Shown: piece by piece, positions 40,201 through 51,700 of the stretch | Numbering within the stretch: position 1 is the first letter of the stretch | Layout of the letters: each line of letters begins with the position of its first letter | Origin: a virus | DNA length: 64,000 nucleotides | Strand: one strand, 5' to 3' | IMG/VR virus record: IMGVR_UViG_3300034062_004313 | Span: 91,875-155,874 of that record | Notes under the pieces: generated by a model | Told to the model about the DNA's origin: nothing | What the model saw: only the letters and a program-made list of their open reading frames with translations | The model's database searches: none | Program-made: the position numbers and the translations under genes

Positions 40201-42746
40201 CAAGAGTGGATTATTTAAGTCAAAGTCTTGCTGATTTTCTTGGCGATATTGCTGATAAAGTGGAAATGGAAATGGATAAAAAGAGTGTAGATGCAAGTGA
40301 AGTTCAAACACCTGTAGTTCTTCCACCAGAAGACAAAAAAGACCCACCAGAAAAGAAACCACCTATAAAAACAGAAGAAGATAAAGATAAAAAGATTGAA
40401 GAATTAAGAAAAGAGTTAGCTCAGGTTCTTTCTGATATTAAACAAAACGAAATAGTAAATCAAATAAATGAAATAGTAAATAGTATAGAAAGTGATGAAT
40501 CTTTATCAGAAGAAGAAAAGGATGATAATATAAGTGATTTAGAATCAAAACTTCAGGAAGCATTAAAACAAATAGATGATTCAGTACAAAATTTAGATAT
40601 AACACAACTTACTAATTTATATACAGAATATAATGATTTATTTTCTGGAACAGAACAATATAAAGAAGAGCTTGAAAAAGCTGCTGCTATATTAAAACAA
40701 ATAGAAGAGTTAACAAAAGCTCCTGTAGGAGATACATTAGGATTTGATTCACTTGGAAGTATAGGTAATCAAGGTTTTCTAATAATGGAAAAAGAATTAC
40801 TAACAAATGGTAAATTCACTATAAATAATGTTTCAAAAGCTACACCTGAACAAAGAACAAAAATATCCGAAAATATAAAATTATTCCAAGATAAATATCC
40901 AGATAAACCTTTGCAGATAACAGAAGATACTGAAACTATATCTATTCAAGTAAAGAAGATAGAACCAGAAATTACAGATGAAATAGAGAAACTTGTAATT
41001 ACAGATGAAAATTATAATAATTGGAGCAATGTAAGAGATAAATCTGATTATGATGCTTTTGTAGACCAAGTTCGTTCTACATTAAAAATGTTTGAGCAAA
41101 TTCCTGACCCATCTTTAATAACAGAACAATCTGTAAGAGAAATGTTATCAGGGATTAAAGCTTTTAATAACATTGAAATATTAGATAAAGTAGTACCATT
41201 AATTGTAAAAAAATATTATAAAGAACCAGAAAAAGAAATTTCTCCAGAAATACAAGCTGCTGTAAAAGAAGCTTTTGATATAGCTAAAGTTGCCCAAGAA
41301 GAAGGAATAACATATGAAGAAGAATTAAAGAAAAGAGAAATATTTCAGAATGATAATAAGATTGATGAGATAGTAGATGACGCTAAAATGACAGGAAGAG
41401 TAGCTTTACCATCTGCAAAACCAAAAGAAATAAAGAACTCTAAAAGGTTAGATACAGATAAACCTTATCAGAGAGCAATGTTTTATTTTAAACAAAAACT
41501 TTCTGATGGAGAATATGGTAGAGATTACTTTAAACTTGTTTTATATACAGAAAAGGGACAATTAAAAGGAAAGGTTGTTAATAAAAAGGGTGATATATTA
41601 ACCTTTAATGAAAATGGAGAAATTGATGGTTCTGGTGTAGAGTTGATATTTATGTTTGATACTATTTCATATAATGAAAAGAGTTTAAACTTACCAAGAG
41701 CAGTTGCAGCAGGAGCCAAAATAGACCCATTAAAATTAGCAGGACAAGGGTTTACGTTACATCCTTCTTATACAGGATTATCAAATGTAGACCAAAGACT
41801 TATTTCATTTGTTGAAAACTCTACCACTCCAGTTTTAGCAAGTATAGAAATGATAACTCAAGGACAACTTCCAAGACCGGGAGTTGATAATGACCCTATG
41901 AGCACTACTGCTAAAGATGGAAAAAGGGTTACATTATTAGAATTAGAAAAAGATGGTTTATTTGAAGGTGTTATTGAAATTCCAAAACAAAATACGTCTA
42001 TAAGAAATACATTTATTAAATCTGGTAGACCAAATGTAAGATTAAAAAGAGATAAGAACTCTGATAAAGGAACTGAAAGAGTAGAAGTGAAAGCTACTAA
42101 ATTAAAGGATTTAAATGGTTTTGAACAAGTTAAAGATGCTAAAAAGATAATAAAGGATATTCTATCCAAAGCTTTAAAGGGTACTCTTCCATTAGAATAT
42201 AAAGAGTTTCTTTTAATGATAATTAATAGAAGAAAGTACACTATAATTCCTTTAGCCAATACATTATTATTAGTAGATGGTAAAAAGTTTTCAGAATATT
42301 ATAAAGATGTGGCAACTGCTCAGGATATTCTAACTGCTGAAGAAATAGAAGAAGCTCTTTATAACTTAACTTCTATAGATGAACTATTAGAATCAGATTT
42401 AAATATTGATAGCTTAATAGAAGATGAAACATTTGATTGGGAAAATCATGCATCAAACTTTCCTAAAGAAGTGGCTTCACTCATAGAAAATTATCCTATC
42501 TTTGTAAAGAGTAATTTAACAACTTCTGTAACATCTGTTAAAATAGGAGATAAAATAGAAGGTGTGAATAGAGTGAATAAAAGAATAATAATAACTATGG
42601 ACAAATCTTTTTCAGAATTAAATAATGAATTTATAAAACAAGAACCTGTATCTAAACCAGATATATCAGGTTCAGAATGGAATGATATAAATCTGACAAG
42701 TGAAGAAGAAAATAATATAATAGACAACTTAAATATTGAATGTTAA
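37245..42746 (+). CDS. giant cargo-like protein, 1,833 residues
   Basis: Contains an N-terminal region with a hydrophobic, Ala/Gly-rich stretch at about 195-230 (VGFTLGTMAAAIGESAALAA, ITAEVGGIGAIAKA) and a second near 465-480 (FMAGFVTGGIFQ) that could insert in membranes. Residues about 640-900 and 1,010-1,150 are long coiled coils (ELRKELAQVLSDIKQNEIVN). The C-terminal third is mixed alpha/beta, with no catalytic motif seen. It lies directly before the putative RNA polymerase, and its stop overlaps that start, so the proteins are probably made together and co-packaged. Could help transfer the polymerase through the envelope (inference). Confidence 0.5.
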   Translation: MPDLINPIFIQNELPNLSSGELPSLGELFVPEFKSNQTPDNSAFIKSLKDDFLFDPNYKKPDSLVFDSFYEKDALRYKQNERLWKEVGWNKYFPQEINDAIYDNLETKWESVSNVFPKLWYNSKFAFKNYFQSYADEVEALATLNSNALADPERFKENFEKNKYLEELYPNYQSDVPTNAFNIFRGEWWEEMTPSVGFTLGTMAAAIGESAALAAITAEVGGIGAIAKAPHTLRKTYKAISNYFSYKKAWNALKAIKGADAVGKAKNIGSAAIHTWRLANTGLSEAMMEGGNNKYDFLETYVNDFVTKNGYMPSDEQMKEATKTANSIAKSTIAFQAPFLILSNAVMLKNILGPATFEKLFEKNMINQGIRAAQKAMGFPVRELTLGVEKGLAKVFEPAKENLFKRMIRRASGSLLEGFEESYQGLVNTATTDYYTNKFLNSGEESILSSVGQGIDYAFSNEGLKEFMAGFVTGGIFQHIKTPLGYVVPKPKPTEKEVEKIKIKEDGTEEKIKEKVSDYDFKWYHKYLGFHMDKISDEKKKEQLQKIAKSLNLVGLDKIFNQEGILNYLKSKDTSFGIAAFLEKGDIFNAENLQNLELNRYLFSGLATGKLDLQVDKIKQLSEGDFEGVKQILELNDADFTTEEDKSNFMANLKTFGNLIESKSKEMEAIYEEQMSFYNKEMYDAQTLYKKAVNDYNIGITALKAKYGENLDAGLKEVETNIMLELQDLYEQAKEIDEQIKNLRFDRGFDELSDKEKIQDSKLRYELSQVSNKTKEVLDRKEGIDKEITNINNLSSEVLSRKINYLAYNDVFQQSVLAQIGMGDAAKKARRIISKLNSIDNSINYLILEELFTIPTREGIIKAIDKKIKEVEKRIELNERITNDEEPLFISLEEQIVWLKSQKETLEKLKEELEKQFSKEVVKDIDKTVDLIADYLFAASDPRKLYRGKGNRINKEVLKEYVKAQLQNQENLNLLNTLANYNNFETRVDYLSQSLADFLGDIADKVEMEMDKKSVDASEVQTPVVLPPEDKKDPPEKKPPIKTEEDKDKKIEELRKELAQVLSDIKQNEIVNQINEIVNSIESDESLSEEEKDDNISDLESKLQEALKQIDDSVQNLDITQLTNLYTEYNDLFSGTEQYKEELEKAAAILKQIEELTKAPVGDTLGFDSLGSIGNQGFLIMEKELLTNGKFTINNVSKATPEQRTKISENIKLFQDKYPDKPLQITEDTETISIQVKKIEPEITDEIEKLVITDENYNNWSNVRDKSDYDAFVDQVRSTLKMFEQIPDPSLITEQSVREMLSGIKAFNNIEILDKVVPLIVKKYYKEPEKEISPEIQAAVKEAFDIAKVAQEEGITYEEELKKREIFQNDNKIDEIVDDAKMTGRVALPSAKPKEIKNSKRLDTDKPYQRAMFYFKQKLSDGEYGRDYFKLVLYTEKGQLKGKVVNKKGDILTFNENGEIDGSGVELIFMFDTISYNEKSLNLPRAVAAGAKIDPLKLAGQGFTLHPSYTGLSNVDQRLISFVENSTTPVLASIEMITQGQLPRPGVDNDPMSTTAKDGKRVTLLELEKDGLFEGVIEIPKQNTSIRNTFIKSGRPNVRLKRDKNSDKGTERVEVKATKLKDLNGFEQVKDAKKIIKDILSKALKGTLPLEYKEFLLMIINRRKYTIIPLANTLLLVDGKKFSEYYKDVATAQDILTAEEIEEALYNLTSIDELLESDLNIDSLIEDETFDWENHASNFPKEVASLIENYPIFVKSNLTTSVTSVKIGDKIEGVNRVNKRIIITMDKSFSELNNEFIKQEPVSKPDISGSEWNDINLTSEEENNIIDNLNIEC

Positions 42747-45700
42747 TGATTTGTTTAAATGAACAACATATAAAAGCAGCTATAGGTGCTACAAAGAATA
42801 TAATAAAAGAGAATACAGGGATATCATTCCCTGAATTAGCTAAGAAATTATATAATAGATTCTACCAACCTCTTATTGAAAAAAATGATAGGGAAAAGGT
42901 AGAAAACTTTTCTATTGAAATAGTAAAATACATAGCTAAAGAAATGCATTCTAGAATTGATGAATTTGAACAAGAGAATCAATTAATAGATGCATATTCT
43001 AAAGTTCAAGATGCTTTGAATGAAGAACAAAAACAAGTTCTTAAAGAGCAAGTTGTTAATAAAATAAAACTTAATCCACAAGATATGCTTAATCTACAAC
43101 GAGATGAAGCTATTAGAGAACTTGTTGGATTAAATAGAAGAAAAGAAATTAAAAGACCTATTATAAAAGACACAAGTGTAAAAATTCAGAATGCACTATT
43201 AAAAATAAAGAATCTATTTCCTCAATCTGTAAACCTTTATACATTCTATGCAAAAGCAATAGAATCTACAATCAAAGGTATTCCTGATAAAGAAACGGGT
43301 ACACTAATAAAACTATCAGGCCAACAGTCTGTAGATAGAGGAGAATATTTTGATATTGAGCCTTTATTTAGAGCTTCACAAATTGCAACAGGTCATCAAC
43401 CAAAAGATTATACAGAGCCATATAATTTAACAGAATCAACCGAATATGGTAATATTGTTGATAACACCATAAGATTCTTTATTAAAAATAAAGATAAATC
43501 ATATGCACAATTAAAAAAACAATTACAGAATGACCCGGATTTTAGGCTTTCATTCTCTCAATATATGACTTTACAAAGGTCAAATAGTCCAGAAGTTAGA
43601 GAAAGAAAAATATTTGAAGACTATCTTGATTCTTTTTTAGATGACATGATATATGTAATAAATCAAATTGAAGAAACATATAAAGATTATTACTTAACCG
43701 ATTTAACTGAGCTTGGCAGTGATTCAAAAAACTTTAGAATATATGATATTTCTTTAAATGCAATTGGTGCTCTTGACTTAGTAGCAATAAAAGAAGATGG
43801 GTCATATAGAGTTATAGATATAAAAACTGCCTATGATAAAATTTCCTTAAAAAAGAAGGAAGATTATAATACACAGATTTCTATATATAATTTAATATTA
43901 TCAAATATTGAAGGACTCACTCCTGAGAATAAATCCGATATCTTCTATATCCAAAAAGATATATATGTAACCGATAGGTCAGATACAGATAAATTTGGCA
44001 AATTTGTCAAGAGCGTATTAAAATCTACAGAAGTTGTTTCTTTAGATAGTAAAACAAAAGAAGAAGTATTAGAAAAGATAGTTAAGTATAAAGAAGAATT
44101 TTATAAATCTTATAACCCAAAGACTGACTTAAAATTTATTGAAGAAGATAATTTGGATGAAAAGAAAGCAAAATCAAAAAAGTCAAATCTTTCTGTTACA
44201 AGTAGAATAAGATATAAAAACAATTTCCGTAAATTTGAAGAAGAAAAGAATAAAAAACCACTCCTATCTAAAATAGTTAAAAATGAAAAAATGTCAACTA
44301 CAACGTCCTTAAAAGAAGGAGTTAAGTGGTTGAAAAATACTTTTCCAGAAATATCAGAACAAGGAGTACATGTTGTAAAAACTTTACTATCTGATACAGG
44401 AGGTCAATTCTTTTTAGATGCTATATATTTAGCAGAAAAATCAAATGAAGGAGTAGCTTATCATGAAGGATGGCATAGATTTACACAATTATATTTAAAA
44501 AAGGATGAAAAAGTAACACTTTATAATAAGACAAAAGAACGAGCTATTGATTTTATTAGTAGAGAAGGAGTAAAATTGAATACTTCCACTGCTACATTTA
44601 TGGAAATAGAAGAATTCTTAGCAGATGAATTTACAAAATATGCTAACAATCCTTCCGAATATAAATTTGATAAGTTAGGAGAAGAACCTAAATCAATATT
44701 CCAAAAAATATGGGAGTTTGTACTTTCTCTTTTTAACTTTAAAAAGAATAATGGGGAAAACAGTTATCAAAAATTATTTAATAACCTTTATTTTGGAACT
44801 TTCTATAGAGGAAATTTTAGTATGAATAATGCTATGTTCTCTTCATTAAGAAGTGTGTTAAAAGATAATACAGGAAATACATTAATAGATAATACAACAT
44901 TTATAAGATTTAGAAATTACTTAGATAATGCTATTCAGAATCATGCTATGGATAATAGCTATTTAATTAATGATAGATTGATTAAAAGTGTAACATCATT
45001 TAAAGATATTATAAGTCTTATACAAGAGAGCTTAGTTAATTTAAAAGATTCTTATTTACAAATGGAAGAAGATGGTGTAATAACACCATTCCAAAAAACG
45101 CAACTTGAAAATTTACAAAAGATATTAGAACCTAAAAATATAAATAAATTTGTTGCAAGCTATTTAAAATTTACAGGATTTAAATCTATAAAAAACTTTT
45201 ATGAAAAAAATATAAATCTTGTAAATAAAGAAAAAGAAGAGAGTGAAAATTCAAATATTGAAAAAGAAGAGAGTGAAGGGACAGATATACCTAATTCAAG
45301 ATTAGAAGAAGGTCCAGAAATAGAATTTGATAGAAGTGGGGAAACAGATGCATTTGCTTTAGCAAGAGCAGAATTAAAAGATTGGTTTAATTCTGTATCA
45401 AAATTAAATGTGGATAAACAAGGAGTTTATATTATACCTGAAATAGATGGTGTAAAGAAAGCATATGATGAATTTTACGAAGTTGATGATTTTGGATTTG
45501 TTAAAACCTTAGAAGGAAAGAAAGCGTTTTATAAAACCTTAGAGATTTTATCAGGTTCTCCTTCTATATCAATATTAAAACAAAAACTAACAAATCCTGA
45601 TAATTATTATCTGTTTCCAGAACTTCAAATAATAAAAGATAGACTTTTAGGTGCTAAATATGATGTAGATGGAACTATTTATGAAGTGGAAGGACTTATC

Positions 45701-48700
45701 CCTAAGATGGAACGTCTTTCTGAAGCAATGAATGCTGGTACTATTTCTGATGAAGAAGCTGCTGAACATTCTAGCCTTTTAAGTTTTATGATGCATTTCT
45801 TGCAAATAATGGGAATGTCAAAAGTAGAACTTCTCACATTAAAGGTGGATTTCTCAAAAGCTAATGAAGGAGAATGGGATGAGCAAGGAGGAAAGAAAAC
45901 ATTTAATCCATCTTCTTTAATTGAAAATACAGACATTTCTATATCAAATCTAATAAATCAATTAGCTTCTGAATTTCAAACAAATGCAAAAATTGATGAT
46001 GATAAAACTATATCTATATATGAAGCCTTACAAAAACTTAAATCTGATGGTAACTTACAATCTGTAAATTTAACCACTGCTGCTAAATCTTTATCTTCAT
46101 ATAAATTCTTTAAGAATGAATTGGGTGATTATTTCTTTAATCCTTTTTATAAACTGGAAAATTTTGAATATTTCTATACTAAAGAAAGCTTTTCATTAAG
46201 TCAAAAAGCAAAACTTCAAGATTTTTATTCTTCATTCGGAGTTTCATTAGAAAATGCTTTATTGAACAATCCTGCTTATAGATATAAAATTTTACAAAAT
46301 TATAAATCTTTAATAGGTATAAGAAATGAATTAGCAAATACTTCTTTAAATGTATTTAAGTCTAATTTATATTGGAAAGAAAAAGAATTAACTAATCCAA
46401 GTGATAATAAAGAAGCTTTACAAACAATAATCAATAAGATGTTTTCTAAAAATCCTATTGATAGACTAATGTATTTAGGACAAGAGTATAAAGAAAAGAA
46501 AGGAGATAGGTCAAAAATATTTGCTAAGAATTTACCAACTCTTATTGAGTTAGCATCTCTGAAAAGAGAAATGAAAGATAATTATAGTTCTGGTTCTGTT
46601 TTAACAAAATCAGGTTCTCAATTTAGTTATTATCAACCAAATCAACAATTAATAATTGCAGATTTTATAAATAGTGATGAAATACAATCCTTTAAAGATT
46701 TTGATAAATATGAAGCATTGTATCATTTGAATCCAATTAGAAATAGGCAACTATTGTATGAACCTTGGATAAGAATGATTTTTGACGATAAGGGTAATAA
46801 AATACCCAGTATGAAGCTCAAAATATCTGTTCTTACTCAACAAACAATAAATAGTGAGATAGGAGAAAAGATAGAAAAAACTACAGGTGAGTTAAGTATA
46901 GGTAGTAAGATTTTATTTGACTTTATGGTTGTTTCTGATACAGGATATTCAGAAATTAAAAGAATGGAAACATCCGATAGTTCTTGGAGACAATCTGTAT
47001 TTAATGAAAATACAGGAAAAGATGTACCTATTTTAAAAAATATAGAAAGTTTTAAAGATGGTCAATTCTTAACAATTATACATCACTATATTACTAGTGC
47101 AGCATTCATGTATAGATTTCATAAATCAAAAGAAGGTACAGGATATTTAGAAAAACCTATAAATAATCTTGGTGTATTTGAAGAAATGCTCGGAAAAGAT
47201 ATTACAGATGAAATAAAATCATTTGTAAATTCAAAACCTTTAGATTATGATTTGAATAATATGCTTGGTGAATTATTAATGTTAAATGAAGAATTTATTG
47301 AAGAAATAGAAAAGAAAGTAGTATCATATTTTGAAGACATAACATTTGGTAACCAATTTGGAATTGATAGCTTAGGTGAAGATAGTTTTTCAAAATTCTT
47401 TAAAGATAATATATCAGAAGAAGATTTTTCTAAAGTGAGTAAATTAATAAAATATAGTCAAGTATATAATGGTAAATTTCCATTTAAAACTTTAAAAACT
47501 CCGGGAAATATATCTGAATTATTTTCTGATAAGAAGTTTAAAGAAAAGATTACACAATTTGTAGCAACAGATTTTCTAAATTCTATGGCTGATTCTGCTA
47601 TGTTTTTTGGAGATTATACTTATTGGAAAGATGCTATAAAGAGAAGAAAAGTGATAGGTAATAATGGTTCTATTCATACTGTAACAGGAGAATTGTTAAA
47701 TGCTGTAAATGCTCAATTAAACTTTAAAAGTATAAAGAAAACATATAGAGATTTCTATAAAATGGAACCATCTACTAAACCAAATTCAGTAGTTAGAAAA
47801 ACAGTTTTAATAGATGAAGTAGTTTCTTTAGATTATGAAAATAAAGTTATAAAACCACTTGAAGAATTATATAAGCAGTTAGGAATAAAAAGTGACCCAA
47901 GAGTTGATAAAGTAGCAACTATAAAAGCATGGGGTAAAGCTGAATTAGGGGATGCAGCAGCATATATTTCTCTTGATTTATATAGATTTATGAGACAAAG
48001 AGAAAGACTTTGGAGTGAACAAGATGAAGCTGAATATAACAGACAAAATTTAATTCTTGACTGGCATCTTTTTAAAAATCCTACTGCTCAATACGATGAA
48101 GATGGAAACTTTATAGAAGAAGATTTTACAGAAGATGAATTCCGTGAAATATTTGGAAAACCATATTCTTCATTTAATGTTGCAAAATTTGCAATGACTG
48201 GTCCTATCTTATCACAAGATATAGATAGTCATCTTATGCCTGTTTTTGATAAAATGGGATTAAAGGTTTTAATTCCAGAAACAGATTATGAACAAAGAAA
48301 GACTTTATTTGATTATATGTATACAAATGATGCAGATTATTTAGTATATGAAAGTGGTTCAAAAGGATTTATTGCTGCAAAATCAGAAGCATGGGGAGAA
48401 AATGGATTAGATATTAATGCTAAATATGTAGACCACGCAGGTTCATTCTTTAAGAATCAACAAAACACAACTTCTATAAAGAAAGAATCAGTATTAGCAA
48501 ACCAATTAAGGGGAATATTTTATTCTCCTATGCTTCTTCATGCAAATTTAAGACCTGTTTTAGAACAACAATATAAAAGATTTATAAATTCTCTTACAGA
48601 AATAATAGATATAAAATCTGGTAAGACTTTAGCATCAATAGGATTAAATAGAGATGGAAATTTTATAGAAATAAATGGTAAAGTTGCAGGTAAAAAAATA

Positions 48701-51700
48701 TTTGTAGAAAAAATAAGAGAAAAGGTCATTGATTTATATCCTAGTCAAGTAGAAATATTAGATACATTAGATGTAGATAAAGATGGTAATTTTATAAACT
48801 TCTTAGAATCCTTACATAATTATAAAGATATATACAATATTATATCTGGTTTAATGGATGATTCATTTAGAAAAATAAAACTAAATGGTTCTAAATTCTA
48901 TCAAACTATAGAATTGGGAACAAGTTTACAATTTAATAATTCAAAGCGTAATACAGATAAATCCTTAAAATTAAATTGGCATAAATTAGATTATACACCA
49001 AGCGGTAAAAAAATAGTAGGTACTTTAGAATGTGAATGTAAAATATCTTTCAGTAAAGCTTTCGAACCATTATTAAATCTTCCAGATAGAGATGGTATTC
49101 CAATAAAAGTAGCAAGACGTACATTTAAAGAGCAGTTGGATTTATTAAATGCTCTTAGAAGTGATGAAATATGGTATGAACAATATAAAGAATCTTTTGT
49201 AATGGTTGGTGTACGTATCCCTCTTCAAGATTTAAATTTTGTTTCACACTTAACTGTAAGAGAATTCTTATCACCCGTAGAAGGAGATGTGATAATATTA
49301 CCTACTGAATTTTATAAACAAGTGGGTGCTGATAATGATATTGATACTGTAACAGCAACTTATAAGTTTTTAGATGAAGCTACTGGATTACCTATAGCTA
49401 AGGTGAATGAATCTTACAAAGACATACAAGATAAACTTTTAAAAATTGAAGATGACATATCATCTATAGCTCCAACAAAAACAGTAGAAGTGACATCTAA
49501 AATAGATATGGAATATCTACTTAGAAACTATCTTGAGATTTATGAAAATAACGGTAAGACAGAAGAAGATTTTATAAAAGATTTAACACTGCATGAAGCA
49601 GGTGGTGTAAATGGGCAATATGATAAAAAATCATTCTTTTATAAAATAAAACGAATGAATCTTGGCAGTATTGGAAAACAAACTTATGAGCAACATGTAT
49701 ACGAAGACTTTTTAGAAGATGTTGATAATTTAGTTCAACAAACAGAATTTACAGAAACTTATGAAGAAGATGTAGATGAATCAAGTGAATATAAAAGACT
49801 TAAAAAAGAAAGGAGAGATTTAAAAAAGAAGCAGAGAAATTACATAAAAGGATTAACAAATGAAGTTGTTGACTCTATCATTACTGTACTTAGAACACCA
49901 GAAGCATTCTTATATTTTACTGAAACTGATGACATGAGTAAAGTGGAAAATATGTCTAAAAAAATTATAGAGTTAAAAACAGAAAAAAACATAAAAGATA
50001 TAGATGCTACATTTAATGCACCAATGTCTGCTTTAAAAAGCATAGGAGCAAAAAATAATTATGTTAATCACAATAATAATTTTGGTGTAAGAACTCAATT
50101 AGGTTCATGGGTTAAATTTGCAAGACTTTTAGTAACTTTAAAAACAATAAATGCTGGAGTAAATAAAAAATACAAATCCGCATCTGATGCAAAAACCTTA
50201 CTTGGTGATAAGTTTTTATATGATAGAACTATTAGAAATCCATTATCAAAAGAAAATGATAAATCATTCTACTCTTTTGAAATGTATGATGAAAAAGGAG
50301 AAAGAATAAATAAGAATGTATCTATTATAGTATCAACATTATTAGATTTATTTAAAAATCCAGATACATATCCATCTTTGAATGTAACTTGGAATAATAT
50401 AAAACAAGCAATATTCCTTTCTTCTTTAAGAATTCCTATGGAAGATATAATGTTATATCTGAATAATCCTATTACAGAAGAGTTAGAAATTACAAAGAAT
50501 AAGCTTGGAGAATCATTCCAAATGAGACATTCTATTGTAGAAACAGGTAAAAATCTTTTTGATAGTGAAATTTTCGATAAAAATGAAAGTTCTTTCTTTA
50601 CCTACGCTGACAATGTAAAAGGAGCAGGTATGAATAGGTTCACTACTGGACAATTTCAAAGAGCTGAAGAAAAACTAACACAATTAGAAATAACAGAAGG
50701 TTCACTCAAGTTTACAATTGATGAAATTAATGAATTTACAAGAATATATAATAGATATAAAAGAGAAGAATCTAAAAAGGGTAATCCTATTGATTTAAAA
50801 TCCTTCTTAAAAAATAATCCTTCATATAAAAAATTAGCTAAAAACATATTTTTATATCACATTACTCTTATAGAAGATGGTAATAACTTTTATAAAAGTG
50901 TTGTAAAATATTTAGATAGAGATTCTGTAAAATATAATAATGAAGGTAAAATATATGATATTAAAGCAAGAGAAAAAATAATAACAAAACAAGGAATGCT
51001 AAATGATAGTTTCTTAGAAGATATTAGAAACGACTCAGTTTTTTCTTTCTTATATCATGATGAAACTGTATTAAATGGATTAAGTGTTTTAAAACAAGAA
51101 ATTCTTCAAAATCCAACTATAAAGCAAAAGTATAATGAACTTTTAGCAAAATTAATATCAGAAGTTAATTTGGACTCTGAAGGAATGAAAAAGTTTTCTC
51201 AAGTATATTATACTGATTTTCTTGAAATGATTTATAAGAATTTCTTTGTACTTGAACTAAATCAAAAAGATATTAATGGAGTTGAAAAGTTAAATAAAAA
51301 CTTCTTATTTGATTTCTTTAAATCAGATATATTTGTAGATTTTCCAAAATTAAAAAAGGAGTTTTCTTTAAGTAATGCAGAAGAAATAATGAAACAGATG
51401 GAAATGGAAGAAGAAGATTCTTTATTTTCCTTTGAAAAGCTTCCCAATCAACTTCCTCAATTTTTATCTAAATATCCAGAGTTTAGAGAATTGGAAATAT
51501 TTAAAATCCTTGGTCCAAGAACATTGAGTTCTCACTTGAATCAAGAAAGAATGAATCAGTTTAGAGATAATAATAATGAAGAACTTGATGAAACTGGAGA
51601 ACCCTTAGAAAGAAGTGATGAAGAATATGAAGAAAGGAAATATGTAAAAAAATTACCAGACCCTAATTTATCTGAATTGATAAATACAATGAAAAAATCT

